Numbered from the stretch's first letter, positions 26,161 through 34,970 are shown. The stretch: DNA of 64,000 bases from JBNGOQ01 sp050589645 (GCF_050589645.1 NZ_JBNGOQ010000002.1:186001-250000); one strand, 5' to 3'. The notes: generated by a model not told the origin, from the letters alone. A program made the numbers and translations.

Positions 26161-26690
26161 CGTTTAAAGTTTTTAGTTAAAGATTTGTTCCATTATTCAC
26201 ATTAAATGTAGGAAAAAAACCTATAAGATTTAGTTATTTGTCGGCAAAATACGACACTTTATCGTAAAAAACAATCGTTTTATCGAAAAACACACCGTTC
26301 ATCGAAAAATAGACAATAAAAATGAGTCGAAAACGATACGTACCGGCCCATTCAAGTTGTAAGAAATCACCAATTCACCTTTCGAGAGGAATCATACGTT
26401 GATTGTTCGGAGCCACTGATATTTTCTTTTTTGGCTGATCGGAAGGCTAGGATTGTTCCTACATCAGGAGGGTACCGACGTCTATTTCGACTCAAAAAGC
26501 TATAACATCATACCATTTTGACCCCTGTCTGTACTTTTCGTAGGTTTTAACTTATAGGGGCGTAGTGCAATTCATCGATTATTTTTGCGTTTCATCTAAC
26601 AAAGCTGTTTCTTTGATTGTGGTATTTGACGAACATATATTGAATTTAGCGCCCAAATCGCAGACAAAGTAAACCGCCAAAACCCTACTT
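26161..26690. other. 530-bp gene-free region before the LRR gene
   Basis: No coding frame is convincing. It contains the phased ATCG repeat array at 26255-26312 and, near its right end, an exact TAnnTTTG (TATTTTTG, 26580-26587) that could start transcription of the LRR gene with a long leader of about 100 bases. The rest is AT-rich without structure I can name. Confidence 0.5.
26255..26312 (-). promoter_or_regulatory. phased direct-repeat array upstream of the lipoprotein gene
   Basis: Three copies of an element read on the minus strand as TTTTTCGAT or TTTTACGAT have their ATCG cores at 26261, 26282 and 26301, spaced 21 and 19 bp, about two helical turns. Such spacing is typical of sites bound by dimeric or tandem regulators (for example LytTR-type). 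The array lies about 95-150 bp upstream of the lipoprotein start. Confidence 0.45.
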
Positions 26691-27575
26691 ATGAGGAAGC
26701 TTCTACCTTTTTTATTACTTACACAGCTTAGTTATGGTATGGTGCGTTCCGGTGTTTCTCCTATAGAAAAACAGGCGTTACTAGACCTCTACCACAACAC
26801 CCTGGGTACACAGTGGACGGTATCCTGGGACCTATCCAATCCCGTATCGGAATGGTCAGGGGTAACGGTAGACAAGGGACACGTGGTAACACTTGATCTT
26901 TTTAACAACAATTTATCGGGTACCTTGCCCGAATCGATCGGGGCATTGAAACATTTAAAAGTTTTGAACTTGGCCTTTAATTCCCTGCAGGGAGCCCTCC
27001 CCCAAAGTATTGGCGCCCTGCACCAGCTTGAGGTTCTTCGGTTGGGAAAGAATCGATTGACTGGAACTATCCCCCCCAATTTAGGACAGCTAAAAGAGCT
27101 CCGCGTTTTGGACCTCTTTCACAATAAACTGTCCGGAACGATCCCAACAAGTTTAGGACTACTAAACAGACTACAGGTCTTGCAACTCTCCTATAACTTC
27201 TTGTCCGGGTCCATCCCCCAAACCCTGGGAGAGTTGAAAGCCCTGCAGCGATTGGAGCTGGCAGACAATAAGCTCAGCGGTGAAGTTCCCCAAAGCATTG
27301 TCGGGCTTGATCAATTACAAATGTTGGCGCTATCCGATAACCGACTGTCAGGCAGTTTTCCTCAAGAACTGCTTAGATTGCCCAAACTGCAGTTGGTGCA
27401 ATTACAGCACAACAACTTTACTGCGGATACGGCTACAAAAAGAAGAACCCCTACGGATCTTGCACTTTTTGATTATGATGGCAGCGATACCCTAGTTGAA
27501 AAGAGACGCTTTCTACAACTTCATGTTTCGGGCAACTTTGGAACAGCAGACACCAAGTTCGAGGATGTGGATTGA
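26691..27575 (+). CDS. plant-type leucine-rich-repeat protein
   Basis: The 294-residue protein has a weak N-terminal signal sequence (RKLLPFLLLTQLSYG), a cap resembling the plant LRRNT_2 domain but without its cysteines (EKQALLDLYHNTLGTQW...EWSGVTVD), then eight repeats of 24 residues of the form LxxLxLxxNxLSGxIPxxLGxL. This is the extracellular plant-type repeat pattern seen in receptor kinases and polygalacturonase inhibitors. The C terminus (about 50 residues, ending TDTKFEDVD) has no sorting domain I can identify. Such proteins bind protein or peptide partners; its target is unknown. It sits between two small unusual genes in the most accessory-looking part of the window. Confidence 0.85.
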   Translation: MRKLLPFLLLTQLSYGMVRSGVSPIEKQALLDLYHNTLGTQWTVSWDLSNPVSEWSGVTVDKGHVVTLDLFNNNLSGTLPESIGALKHLKVLNLAFNSLQGALPQSIGALHQLEVLRLGKNRLTGTIPPNLGQLKELRVLDLFHNKLSGTIPTSLGLLNRLQVLQLSYNFLSGSIPQTLGELKALQRLELADNKLSGEVPQSIVGLDQLQMLALSDNRLSGSFPQELLRLPKLQLVQLQHNNFTADTATKRRTPTDLALFDYDGSDTLVEKRRFLQLHVSGNFGTADTKFEDVD

Positions 27576-27611
27576 TGCCCACCGTTTACCCATCAAAATC
27601 TACTTAGGACC

Positions 27612-28022
27612 TTATATCCGTAATTTACGGGTCTGGTCATCCACTACCTCCAGATAGATATCCACCGTATCCTCGGGCAACAGCGAGGCAATTTTTTCGG
27701 GCCACTCCATAAAGGTCCATATGTCGGACTGTAAATAATCTTCAAGACCAAGGTCCAGCGCTTCGGCTTCCGAGTTTAAACGATAAAAATCAAAATGATA
27801 GCCCAGCAATTCGCCGGTCGCTTTATGGTACTCGTTAACAATGCCAAAAGTGGGACTATTTGCGATTTCCCCTGCACCTAGGGTCTTGACCAACGCTTTT
27901 ATGAGTGTGGTCTTGCCGCTTCCCATTTCTCCATAAAAACAAAGTATCTTGGTGGGTGCCAGTTCGATCAGGCGGTCGGCGATTTCCGGAAGTTGTTTTT
28001 GGGTATAGACTATTTCCTTCAT
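27612..28022 (-). CDS. tsaE: tRNA threonylcarbamoyladenosine biosynthesis ATPase TsaE
   Basis: The 136-residue P-loop ATPase is needed for the t6A37 modification of tRNAs reading ANN codons, acting with TsaB, TsaC/Sua5 and TsaD. It shows the Walker A GEMGSGKTTLIKALV, the family motif SPTFGIVNEY and HFDFYRL, and WPEKIASLLPED near the end. I start it at MKEIVYTQ (28022); an open frame extends 43 codons upstream but the promoter at 28075-28107 lies in that extension. TsaE next to porX is an arrangement I recall in related genomes. Confidence 0.94.
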   Translation of the reverse strand: MKEIVYTQKQLPEIADRLIELAPTKILCFYGEMGSGKTTLIKALVKTLGAGEIANSPTFGIVNEYHKATGELLGYHFDFYRLNSEAEALDLGLEDYLQSDIWTFMEWPEKIASLLPEDTVDIYLEVVDDQTRKLRI

Positions 28023-28074
28023 TTTGCGGATTAAAATACATAATATTAGAGGGTATTGCAAAATCCTGCCCGCG

Positions 28075-28107
28075 CAAAGATAGCGAAGTATGCCTTCGTT
28101 TTGGCAA
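28075..28107 (-). promoter_or_regulatory. promoter of tsaE
   Basis: On the minus strand an exact TAnnTTTG (TATCTTTG, 28082-28075) is preceded at 22 bases by TTTG (TTG 28107-28105). The transcript would start near 28068, giving a leader of about 45 bases. Confidence 0.6.
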
Positions 28108-28443
28108 AGAAAATAAGCCCGTGACCTTGGGGGAACATCCATATTGGGCAATGATTATACTACCCCATAATCCATGGGTGGGCAGTGCTTTAGGAACATC
28201 AAGTTTATTGGCCCCGGAACTAATGGAAGCGCTAGGGGACTGAGCCCCCTTTTACGTACGCCTTAATACCTGTAATAGGTACCCTTGTCTTTTGTAAACC
28301 ATAAAACTATGCCTTGCAAAATTTTGAAACCGCGTCAATAATCCATATCATTGAAGTGTTTTAAACCCTCCCTTGCTAAGATCACGGCACGTCTCCCTTT
28401 AGAAGATTTGTATTTAACCCGTAACAACTGAAGACGGTACCCC
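28108..28443. other. gap between tsaE promoter and the small HTH gene
   Basis: I see no gene here. A short hairpin TACCT-GTAAT-AGGTA (28267-28281) is present, with AT-rich sequence after it that may hold the promoter of the HTH gene, although no exact TAnnTTTG is found. Confidence 0.4.
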
Positions 28444-28755
28444 TTGCATACGCTCAAGAATCTAGAACGGCTACAACGCTTGCACCTGCTTATTGAAAAG
28501 GAGTGTACCGGTGCGCCCAATGAGCTGGCCACTCGCCTAAAGCTGAGTCCAAGATCCATTTATCTGCTGTTGGCACAACTAAGGGATCTTGACGCCCAAA
28601 TAGGCTATGATAGAAGCCGAAAGACATACTTTTATGAAGAAGACTTTGATTTACAGGTATATTTCTCCATTTCTATTATAACTAAAAAGGCGGTTACCCA
28701 ACTTTTGGGAGGTAGTTATTTTATCAAAGGCCGAACGGACACCACCGGAACTTAA
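28444..28755 (+). CDS. small HTH-domain protein
   Basis: The frame encodes 103 residues with an N-terminal HTH of the DeoR/HTH_11 type (LKNLERLQRLHLLIEKECTGAP, NELATRLKLSPRSIYLLLAQLRD) followed by a short beta part RKTYFYEEDFDLQVYFS and GGSYFIKGR. Similar short HTH proteins are common in Flavobacteriaceae, from memory, and often stand alone. The start codon appears to be TTG (28444), since a TGA lies five codons upstream and no in-frame ATG precedes the HTH. This either is a weak start or indicates early decay. Orientation is opposite to tsaE and porX. Confidence 0.7.
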   Translation: MHTLKNLERLQRLHLLIEKECTGAPNELATRLKLSPRSIYLLLAQLRDLDAQIGYDRSRKTYFYEEDFDLQVYFSISIITKKAVTQLLGGSYFIKGRTDTTGT

Positions 28756-28795
28756 ATTGGGAAGCCTGGACATGGACCCAAAGACGGGATATGGC

Positions 28796-30340
28796 TTACC
28801 TTGGATCCAACACGACAAAGGGAATCACCATTTCCTCGAGTGAGACACCGCCGTGCTGATAGGAATTGCGATAGTAGCTTACATAGTGGTTGTAGTTGTT
28901 GGGGTAGGCAAAGAAAAGATCGTTCTTGGCAAAAATGAAGGAACTGCTCATATTAATACGGGGTAGATAAATGTTACGGGGATCCTCCGCAGCGAGCACA
29001 TCCCTTTCATCATAAGTAAGGCTGCGCCCGGTCTTGTACCGTAGGTTTAAACTGGTTTCCTTATCGCCGATTACCTTGGAGGGCTGCTTTACGTTAATGG
29101 TGCCGTGATCGGTGGTAATGATTAATTTCAATCCCATGGTCTGGGCTTGTTGAATGATTTCCAACAATGGTGAATTTTTAAACCAACTTTGGGTCAGTGA
29201 TCGATACGCTTTGTCGTTGGAAGCCAGTTCCTTGATCACTTCCATCTCGGTCTTGGCGTGTGACAACATGTCTACAAAATTATAGACGATTACCGTGAGA
29301 TTATTGCCCTTTTGCGACTTAAAGTTGTGTGAAAGCTGTTTCCCTTGCTTTAGGCTGCTTATTTTGTGGTATTCCCATTGAATGTCCAATCCCAAACGTT
29401 TGATTTGGGTTCCCAAGAACTTATCCTCGAACAAATTCTTGCCACCATCGTCGGTATCGTTTTTCCACCAATCGGGGTATTTTTTTTCCATGTCCAAAGG
29501 AGTAAGGCCAGAGAAAATAGCGTTGCGCGCATATTGGGTGGCCGTGGGCAGGATGCTAAAATAGGGCACCTCCTTGCGCTTCTTATAAAAGGAAGTCACG
29601 GTATCCTCAAAGGCAAACCATTGGTCATACCGTAAATTATCGATAACCACCAAAAGCGTTGGCCCATCCTGGAGTTCGGGTTGCACCAGTTCGCGGAACA
29701 GGGTATGTGACATGACGGGCGCGTCCTCGTCCTGGAACCAGCTCGCATAATTTTTGTCCACAAATTTTCCGAACTGGTTGTTCGCCTCCGTTTTCTGTGA
29801 TTCAAGAATTTCGAACATGCCCGAATCCTCGATTTCTTCCAATTGCAGCTCCCAGAAAATCAGTTTTTTATACAGATCGGCCCACTCGGCATAACCGTTT
29901 ACCATGGATAGGTCCATAGCTATTTTACGAAATTCCTGCTGGTAATTGGCAGTTGTCTTTTCCGAAACCAAGCGCGAATTGTCCAGGTTCTTCTTAAGCG
30001 ACAGTAGAATTTGGTTCGGGTTTACGGGTTTGATCAGGTAGTCGGCGATTTTAGACCCGATGGCCTCCTCCATGATGTACTCCTCCTCGCTCTTGGTGAT
30101 CATGACCACAGGGAGCGTGGCATCCATGGTCTTTATTTCGGTGAGGGTCTCAAGTCCGGAAATGCCCGGCATATTCTCATCCAAAAAAACAATGTCGAAC
30201 CGTGTTTGTGCGATTTCTTCTAGGGCTTCCCGTCCGCTCTTACAGGTTACCACCTCGTAATTCTTACCTTCCAGAAAGATGATATGGGGTTTTAACAGGT
30301 CGATCTCATCATCGACCCATAATATGGTGATCTTGTTCAT
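28796..30340 (-). CDS. porX: PorX: T9SS regulator with receiver and PglZ domains
   Basis: The 514-residue protein has an N-terminal receiver domain (residues 1-120, acidic pocket D10/D11, phosphoacceptor D54 in VFLDENMPG, Lys in YLIKPVNP), a helical linker, and a C-terminal PglZ-type alkaline phosphatase superfamily domain (about 205-510) with metal-binding-like motifs VVIDNLRYDQW, SGLTPLDM and ITTDHGTIN. PorX is known with the kinase PorY and sigma factor SigP to regulate the type IX secretion system, and its PglZ domain has been reported to act as a phosphodiesterase on small nucleotides. porY is not in this window. Gene order with tsaE and the HD-domain gene is as in other Flavobacteriaceae as I recall. 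Confidence 0.93.
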   Translation of the reverse strand: MNKITILWVDDEIDLLKPHIIFLEGKNYEVVTCKSGREALEEIAQTRFDIVFLDENMPGISGLETLTEIKTMDATLPVVMITKSEEEYIMEEAIGSKIADYLIKPVNPNQILLSLKKNLDNSRLVSEKTTANYQQEFRKIAMDLSMVNGYAEWADLYKKLIFWELQLEEIEDSGMFEILESQKTEANNQFGKFVDKNYASWFQDEDAPVMSHTLFRELVQPELQDGPTLLVVIDNLRYDQWFAFEDTVTSFYKKRKEVPYFSILPTATQYARNAIFSGLTPLDMEKKYPDWWKNDTDDGGKNLFEDKFLGTQIKRLGLDIQWEYHKISSLKQGKQLSHNFKSQKGNNLTVIVYNFVDMLSHAKTEMEVIKELASNDKAYRSLTQSWFKNSPLLEIIQQAQTMGLKLIITTDHGTINVKQPSKVIGDKETSLNLRYKTGRSLTYDERDVLAAEDPRNIYLPRINMSSSFIFAKNDLFFAYPNNYNHYVSYYRNSYQHGGVSLEEMVIPFVVLDPR

Positions 30341-30368
30341 TTACCTATGTATTTATCTAGCTGACCAA

Positions 30369-30383
30369 ACCCCGGCCCGGGGT
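30369..30383. promoter_or_regulatory. GC-rich perfect palindrome between porX and the HD gene
   Basis: ACCCCGGCCCGGGGT is a perfect 7-bp inverted repeat around one central C. It lies 29 bp upstream of porX and 24 bp upstream of the -7 element of the divergent HD gene, a position suited for an operator, or it may be a short hairpin in either leader. Confidence 0.35.
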
Positions 30384-30406
30384 GCAGGGGTCTCAATTCA
30401 ATTGCA

Positions 30407-30414
30407 TAACTTTG
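30407..30414 (+). promoter_or_regulatory. -7 promoter element of the HD-domain gene
   Basis: An exact TAnnTTTG (TAACTTTG) lies 25 bases before the proposed TTG start at 30440. No TTG is seen at the -33 distance. Confidence 0.45.
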
Positions 30415-30439
30415 GTTATTCAATCAAAACAAATCGATT

Positions 30440-31669
30440 TTGATACAATCAAAAAAGCTTAAACTCTTCAATGATCCAATTTACGGATTTATTGGAATAC
30501 CCAATACGCTTATTTTTGACCTTATCGAGCATCCGTACTTTCAACGCTTGAGAAGAATTTCCCAAATGGGGATGTCTTATCTGGTCTATCCGGGGGCGCA
30601 TCACACCCGTTTTCATCATGCGCTGGGCAGTATGCACTTGATGCAACAAGCCATTCAAGTCCTTCGTTTTAAGCAGGTTGAAATCACATCGGCCGAAGAA
30701 GAAGGGCTTCTTGCAGCGATCCTTTTGCACGACATTGGGCATGGCCCATTTTCGCATGCTATGGAACACAGTCTTGCGCAAGATGTTCACCATGAGGAGA
30801 TTTCCCTCTTCTTTATGGAAGCGCTCAACGATAAGTTTAACGGAAGTTTAACGCTCGCCATGGAAATCTTCAAGGGCGAATACCCCAAAAAATTCCTGAA
30901 CCAGTTAGTGTCGAGCCAACTGGATATGGACCGGCTGGACTATCTTAAACGAGATAGTTTTTATACCGGTGTAGCAGAGGGCAACATAAACGCGGAGCGC
31001 CTCATCACCATGCTGAACGTGGTGAACGGGGAATTGGTGGTAGAGGAAAAAGGGATTTACTCCGTGGAGAAGTTTTTAATGGCTCGCCGTTTTATGTACT
31101 GGCAGGTCTATCTTCATAAGACCGGTTTGGTGGCCGAACAGTTGTTGATAAAGATACTACAGCGGGCCAGGGCGCTTTCCGAGGCCGGGGAGGTTTTGGA
31201 TTATAGTGACGCACTGCAATTTTTTATGAAAGCTAAGATTAAAAAGGAAAATTTTAATCGTAAGGTGCTGGATACATATGCCCAACTGGACGATGTAGAC
31301 CTTTTGGCCGCCATTAAATCATGGCGGGGACACCCGGACTTTGTGTTGTCTAACTTGTGCAAAATGATTATTAACAGGAGGTTATTGACCATAAAGCTCA
31401 AGGATAGACCTATTAAGGATGCCAAATTTCGGAAAGAGTTAAGGGCACTAAAGGAAAAGCATGGACTTTCTGATGAGGAAAGCGCGTATTTTGTCTTTAC
31501 AGGTGTCATTGAACATCGGGCGTATAACGAGCATTATCAGAACATTAATATTCTTCGTCGCAACGGAAAAATCACCGATGTGGCCAAAGCATCGGACCAT
31601 CTAAATTTAAGGGCACTCTCCAAAACCGTTGCCAAATATTATATGTGCTACCCTAAGGATGCCGTTTAA
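30440..31669 (+). CDS. HD-domain phosphohydrolase (dNTPase-like)
   Basis: The 409-residue protein carries the HD metal site: His in RFHHALGSMHLM, then ILLHDIGHGPFSH, and a distal Asp in SSQLDMDRLDYLKRDS, the pattern of SAMHD1/dGTPase-like HD proteins. It may hydrolyse dNTPs or other phosphates; specificity cannot be read. The start is probably the TTG at 30440, since the family N terminus KLKLFNDPIYGFI begins only six codons later and no ATG is available. It is divergent from porX and upstream of lpxD by 82 bp. Confidence 0.9.
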   Translation: MIQSKKLKLFNDPIYGFIGIPNTLIFDLIEHPYFQRLRRISQMGMSYLVYPGAHHTRFHHALGSMHLMQQAIQVLRFKQVEITSAEEEGLLAAILLHDIGHGPFSHAMEHSLAQDVHHEEISLFFMEALNDKFNGSLTLAMEIFKGEYPKKFLNQLVSSQLDMDRLDYLKRDSFYTGVAEGNINAERLITMLNVVNGELVVEEKGIYSVEKFLMARRFMYWQVYLHKTGLVAEQLLIKILQRARALSEAGEVLDYSDALQFFMKAKIKKENFNRKVLDTYAQLDDVDLLAAIKSWRGHPDFVLSNLCKMIINRRLLTIKLKDRPIKDAKFRKELRALKEKHGLSDEESAYFVFTGVIEHRAYNEHYQNINILRRNGKITDVAKASDHLNLRALSKTVAKYYMCYPKDAV

Positions 31670-31679
31670 CAATTTTTCT

Positions 31680-31687
31680 TACTTTTG
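31680..31687 (+). promoter_or_regulatory. -7 promoter element before lpxD
   Basis: An exact TAnnTTTG (TACTTTTG) lies 64 bases before the GTG start of lpxD, between the HD gene and the lipid A block. A -33 TTG is not evident. Confidence 0.45.
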
Positions 31688-31751
31688 TGCGCATGAAACG
31701 GGTATGCACGCATTTTGCGATAGGCCGTTTTAGGATGATAAAGCAATAAAC

Positions 31752-32777
31752 GTGGAATTTACAGCAGGCCAAATTGCAGGTATTTTAGAGGGTGAGGTTG
31801 ATGGAAACCCTGAAATAGCGGTTAACAAATTGGCCAAAATAGAAGAAGGGGAAAAAGGGTCCTTAACGTTCTTGGCCAACCCTAAGTACACCGCCTTTAT
31901 TTACACCACAAAAGCCTCTATAACCATTGTCAACAAGGATTTTGTACCCGAGCAGGCTTTGGATACCACGCTTATTAAAGTGGAGGATGCCTATAAGTCC
32001 TTTTCCAAACTGTTGGAATACTACAATAAGGTAAAAAACAATAAGACAGGTATTGAGCAACCGGTGTTTTTGTCCGAATCCGCTGCCTATGGCGAGGGCT
32101 TTTATCTCGGGGCTTTTTCCTATCTGGGCAATAATGTGGTCATTGGCACCAACGTAAAAGTCTATCCCAATGTATATGTGGGCGACAATGTCACCATTGG
32201 CAATGATGTGGTTGTGTTTGCCGGTTCAAAGATTTATTCCGAGTCCATCATCGGCAACAACTGTGTAATCCATAGCGGTGCCATTATCGGAGCCGACGGC
32301 TTTGGATTTACGCCCAATGAAAAAGGGGAATATACCAAAGTACCACAAACCGGTAATGTAATTCTGGAAGACAATGTGGATGTCGGTGCCGGTACTACTA
32401 TAGATCGAGCCACCTTGGGCTCCACAATCTTGAGAAAAGGGGTGAAGCTCGACAACCAGATACAAATTGCGCATAATGTAGAAATAGGTGAACATACCGC
32501 CATAGCGGCGCAGACCGGTATTGCAGGTTCCACCAAAATTGGGAAACATTGCATGATCGGGGGACAGGTAGGCATCGTTGGGCATATCACCATAGGTGAC
32601 CGGGTAAGAATTCAGGCCCAATCCGGAATAGGAAGAAACGTTAAGGACGATGAAGTACTTCAGGGATCCCCGGCCTTGAATTATGGAGACTACAACAAAT
32701 CATACGTATACTTTAAAAATTTACCCAAGATCATAAATAGAGTTGACGAAATTGAAAAAAGATTTGACGGTGAGTAA
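31752..32777 (+). CDS. lpxD: UDP-3-O-acylglucosamine N-acyltransferase
   Basis: The 341-residue enzyme adds the second acyl chain to UDP-3-O-acylglucosamine in lipid A synthesis. An N-terminal uridine-binding domain (residues 1-100) precedes a left-handed beta-helix of hexapeptide repeats, with the catalytic His in NQIQIAHNVEIGEHTAI. The start codon is GTG (31752). The gene overlaps the start of lpxC-fabZ by 8 bp and shares its transcript. A second lpxD-like gene lies 2.9 kb downstream. Confidence 0.95.
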   Translation: MEFTAGQIAGILEGEVDGNPEIAVNKLAKIEEGEKGSLTFLANPKYTAFIYTTKASITIVNKDFVPEQALDTTLIKVEDAYKSFSKLLEYYNKVKNNKTGIEQPVFLSESAAYGEGFYLGAFSYLGNNVVIGTNVKVYPNVYVGDNVTIGNDVVVFAGSKIYSESIIGNNCVIHSGAIIGADGFGFTPNEKGEYTKVPQTGNVILEDNVDVGAGTTIDRATLGSTILRKGVKLDNQIQIAHNVEIGEHTAIAAQTGIAGSTKIGKHCMIGGQVGIVGHITIGDRVRIQAQSGIGRNVKDDEVLQGSPALNYGDYNKSYVYFKNLPKIINRVDEIEKRFDGE

Positions 32778-34176
32778 TCAAGTAACAAAACAGCGTACCA
32801 TAGCAAAGGAGGTTACGCTAAAGGGAGTAGGGCTGCATACCGGTGAGAATGTCACCATGAAGTTCATACCCGCACCAGAAAACCATGGTTACACCTTTAA
32901 AAGGGTAGACCTGGAAGGTGAGCCCATTATTGAGGCAGATGCAAACTTTGTGGTAAACACGCAGCGAGGTACCAATCTTGAAAAAAGAGGTGTTAAAATA
33001 CAGACATCGGAACATGTGCTGGCCGCTCTGGTAGGTATGGAAATAGATAACGTTTCCATAGAACTGGATTCTCCGGAACCTCCCATAATGGACGGTTCTT
33101 CCAAGTTTTTCGTGGAAGCGCTCGAAAAGGCCGGCATTGTGGAGCAAGAGGTACCGCGCGACGAGTACGTGGTCAAAGATGTCATCAGCTACAAGGACGA
33201 GGCCACCGGAAGCGAAATTACGGTAATTCCCTCTGATGAATATCAGGTGACCACTATGGTCGACTTTGGTACCAAAGTACTGGGAACCCAAAACGCCACA
33301 TTGGAACGTATCTCCGATTTTAAGACCGAAGTGGCAGACGCTAGGACCTTTAGCTTTTTGCACGAATTGGAAATGCTCTTGGAGCACGGGCTGATCAAAG
33401 GTGGTGACCTAAATAATGCCATCGTCTATGTGGACAAGGAGATTTCCAAGGAAACGATGAAAAAGCTCGAAAAGGCCTTTAAAAAGGAAAAGCTTTCGGT
33501 AAAACCCAACGGTATCCTGGACAATTTAACCTTGCACCAGCCCAATGAGGCGGCACGTCATAAATTGCTAGACGTCATTGGGGATCTGGCTCTGGCAGGA
33601 ACACGGATTCGGGGAAAGGTAATCGCCAACAAGCCCGGGCACTATGTGAATACGCAATTCGCCAAGAAATTGGCCAAAATTATAAAGCTCGAAAAAAGGA
33701 ACAAGGTACCGCAATTAGACCTAAGCCAGCCGCCTTTAATGGATGTAACGCAAATCATGAAGATGCTACCGCACCGGCCTCCCTTTTTATTGGTCGACAA
33801 AATTTTGGAGCTTTCGGATTCGCATGTGATGGGGGTCAAAAACGTGACCATGAACGAACCTTTCTTTGTAGGTCACTTTCCCGGCGCTCCCGTGATGCCA
33901 GGAGTGTTACAGGTAGAGGCCATGGCCCAAACCGGTGGTATTCTGGTATTGAGTACCGTACCGGACCCCGAGAACTACCTTACCTTTTTTATGAAGATAG
34001 ACAATGTTAAGTTTAAACAACAAGTTGTTCCGGGAGACACCTTAATTTTTAAGTGCGACCTTATCTCGCCGATCAGAAGGGGGATTTGCCATATGCAAGC
34101 CTATGCCTACGCCAATGGTAAATTGGTCTCGGAAGCAGAATTGATGGCCCAGATCGTAAAAATCAAAAAAGAGTAG
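32770..34176 (+). CDS. lpxC/fabZ: bifunctional LpxC-FabZ
   Basis: This 468-residue fusion joins LpxC (about residues 1-310), the zinc deacetylase committing to lipid A, to FabZ (about 320-468), the 3-hydroxyacyl-ACP dehydratase of fatty acid synthesis. LpxC zinc ligands are in TSEHVLAAL and in ARHKLLDVIGD; FabZ catalytic residues are in VGHFPGAPVMPGVLQVEAMAQ (His and Glu). The fusion is a hallmark of Bacteroidota. The start is ambiguous: GTG at 32770 overlaps the lpxD stop by 8 bp and is my choice; TTG codons at 32743 and 32764 are alternatives. It abuts lpxA without a gap. Confidence 0.94.
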   Translation: MSNQVTKQRTIAKEVTLKGVGLHTGENVTMKFIPAPENHGYTFKRVDLEGEPIIEADANFVVNTQRGTNLEKRGVKIQTSEHVLAALVGMEIDNVSIELDSPEPPIMDGSSKFFVEALEKAGIVEQEVPRDEYVVKDVISYKDEATGSEITVIPSDEYQVTTMVDFGTKVLGTQNATLERISDFKTEVADARTFSFLHELEMLLEHGLIKGGDLNNAIVYVDKEISKETMKKLEKAFKKEKLSVKPNGILDNLTLHQPNEAARHKLLDVIGDLALAGTRIRGKVIANKPGHYVNTQFAKKLAKIIKLEKRNKVPQLDLSQPPLMDVTQIMKMLPHRPPFLLVDKILELSDSHVMGVKNVTMNEPFFVGHFPGAPVMPGVLQVEAMAQTGGILVLSTVPDPENYLTFFMKIDNVKFKQQVVPGDTLIFKCDLISPIRRGICHMQAYAYANGKLVSEAELMAQIVKIKKE

Positions 34177-34962
34177 ATGAATCAACCGCTTGCTTACGTC
34201 CATCCAGGGGCCAAGATCGCAAAAAACGTGGTCATAGAACCTTTTGCCACCATTCACAATAACGTTACCATAGGACAAGGTACCTGGATTGGGTCCAATG
34301 TCACTATTATGGAAGGGGCCCGAATAGGTAAAAATTGCAATATTTTTCCCGGTGCGGTCATTTCTGCCCCGCCCCAAGACCTAAAGTATAATGGGGAGGA
34401 AACCATCGTGGAGATCGGAAACAACACTACAGTACGTGAGTGCGCCACAATCAATAAGGGTACCGCGGACCGGATGAAGACCAAAATCGGAAAAAACTGC
34501 CTTATAATGGCCTATTGCCATATTGCGCACGATTGTTTTATAGGCGACAACTGCATTTTTTCAAATAATTCTACCCTTGCCGGACATGTCACCATTGGTG
34601 CCAATGTGGTATTGGCAGGCCTTGTTGCTGTGCATCAATTTGTTTCCATTGGCAATCACGCCTTTGTTACAGGGGGTTCCCTGGTGCGTAAAGATGTTCC
34701 TCCATACGTTAAGGGGGCACGGGAACCCATGTCCTATGTGGGCATCAATTCGGTAGGCCTCCGAAGAAGGGGCTTCAGTTCGGATAAAATACGGGAGATC
34801 CAAAACATTTACCGCATCCTGTACCAAAAGAACTACAACAATTCCCAAGCTGTTCAGATTATTGAGGCAGAAATGGAAGCTACGCCGGAACGCGATGAGA
34901 TTCTACAATTTATCCGCGATTCACAACGCGGTATCATGAAAGGATATTTTAGTACAAATTAA
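34177..34962 (+). CDS. lpxA: UDP-N-acetylglucosamine acyltransferase
   Basis: The 261-residue trimeric beta-helix enzyme transfers the first acyl chain to UDP-GlcNAc. Hexapeptide repeats fill residues 1-190; the catalytic His lies in CHIAHDCFIGDNC and the C-terminal helical part has the family segment GINSVGLRRRGFS. The ATG follows the lpxC-fabZ stop directly. Length is typical. Confidence 0.96.
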   Translation: MNQPLAYVHPGAKIAKNVVIEPFATIHNNVTIGQGTWIGSNVTIMEGARIGKNCNIFPGAVISAPPQDLKYNGEETIVEIGNNTTVRECATINKGTADRMKTKIGKNCLIMAYCHIAHDCFIGDNCIFSNNSTLAGHVTIGANVVLAGLVAVHQFVSIGNHAFVTGGSLVRKDVPPYVKGAREPMSYVGINSVGLRRRGFSSDKIREIQNIYRILYQKNYNNSQAVQIIEAEMEATPERDEILQFIRDSQRGIMKGYFSTN

Positions 34963-34970
34963 GAGCATAT

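Noticed and set aside
32818..33387. 189-residue minus-strand frame inside lpxC-fabZ
   Set aside because: Lies wholly within LpxC with conserved zinc ligands; composition is that of a shadow frame.
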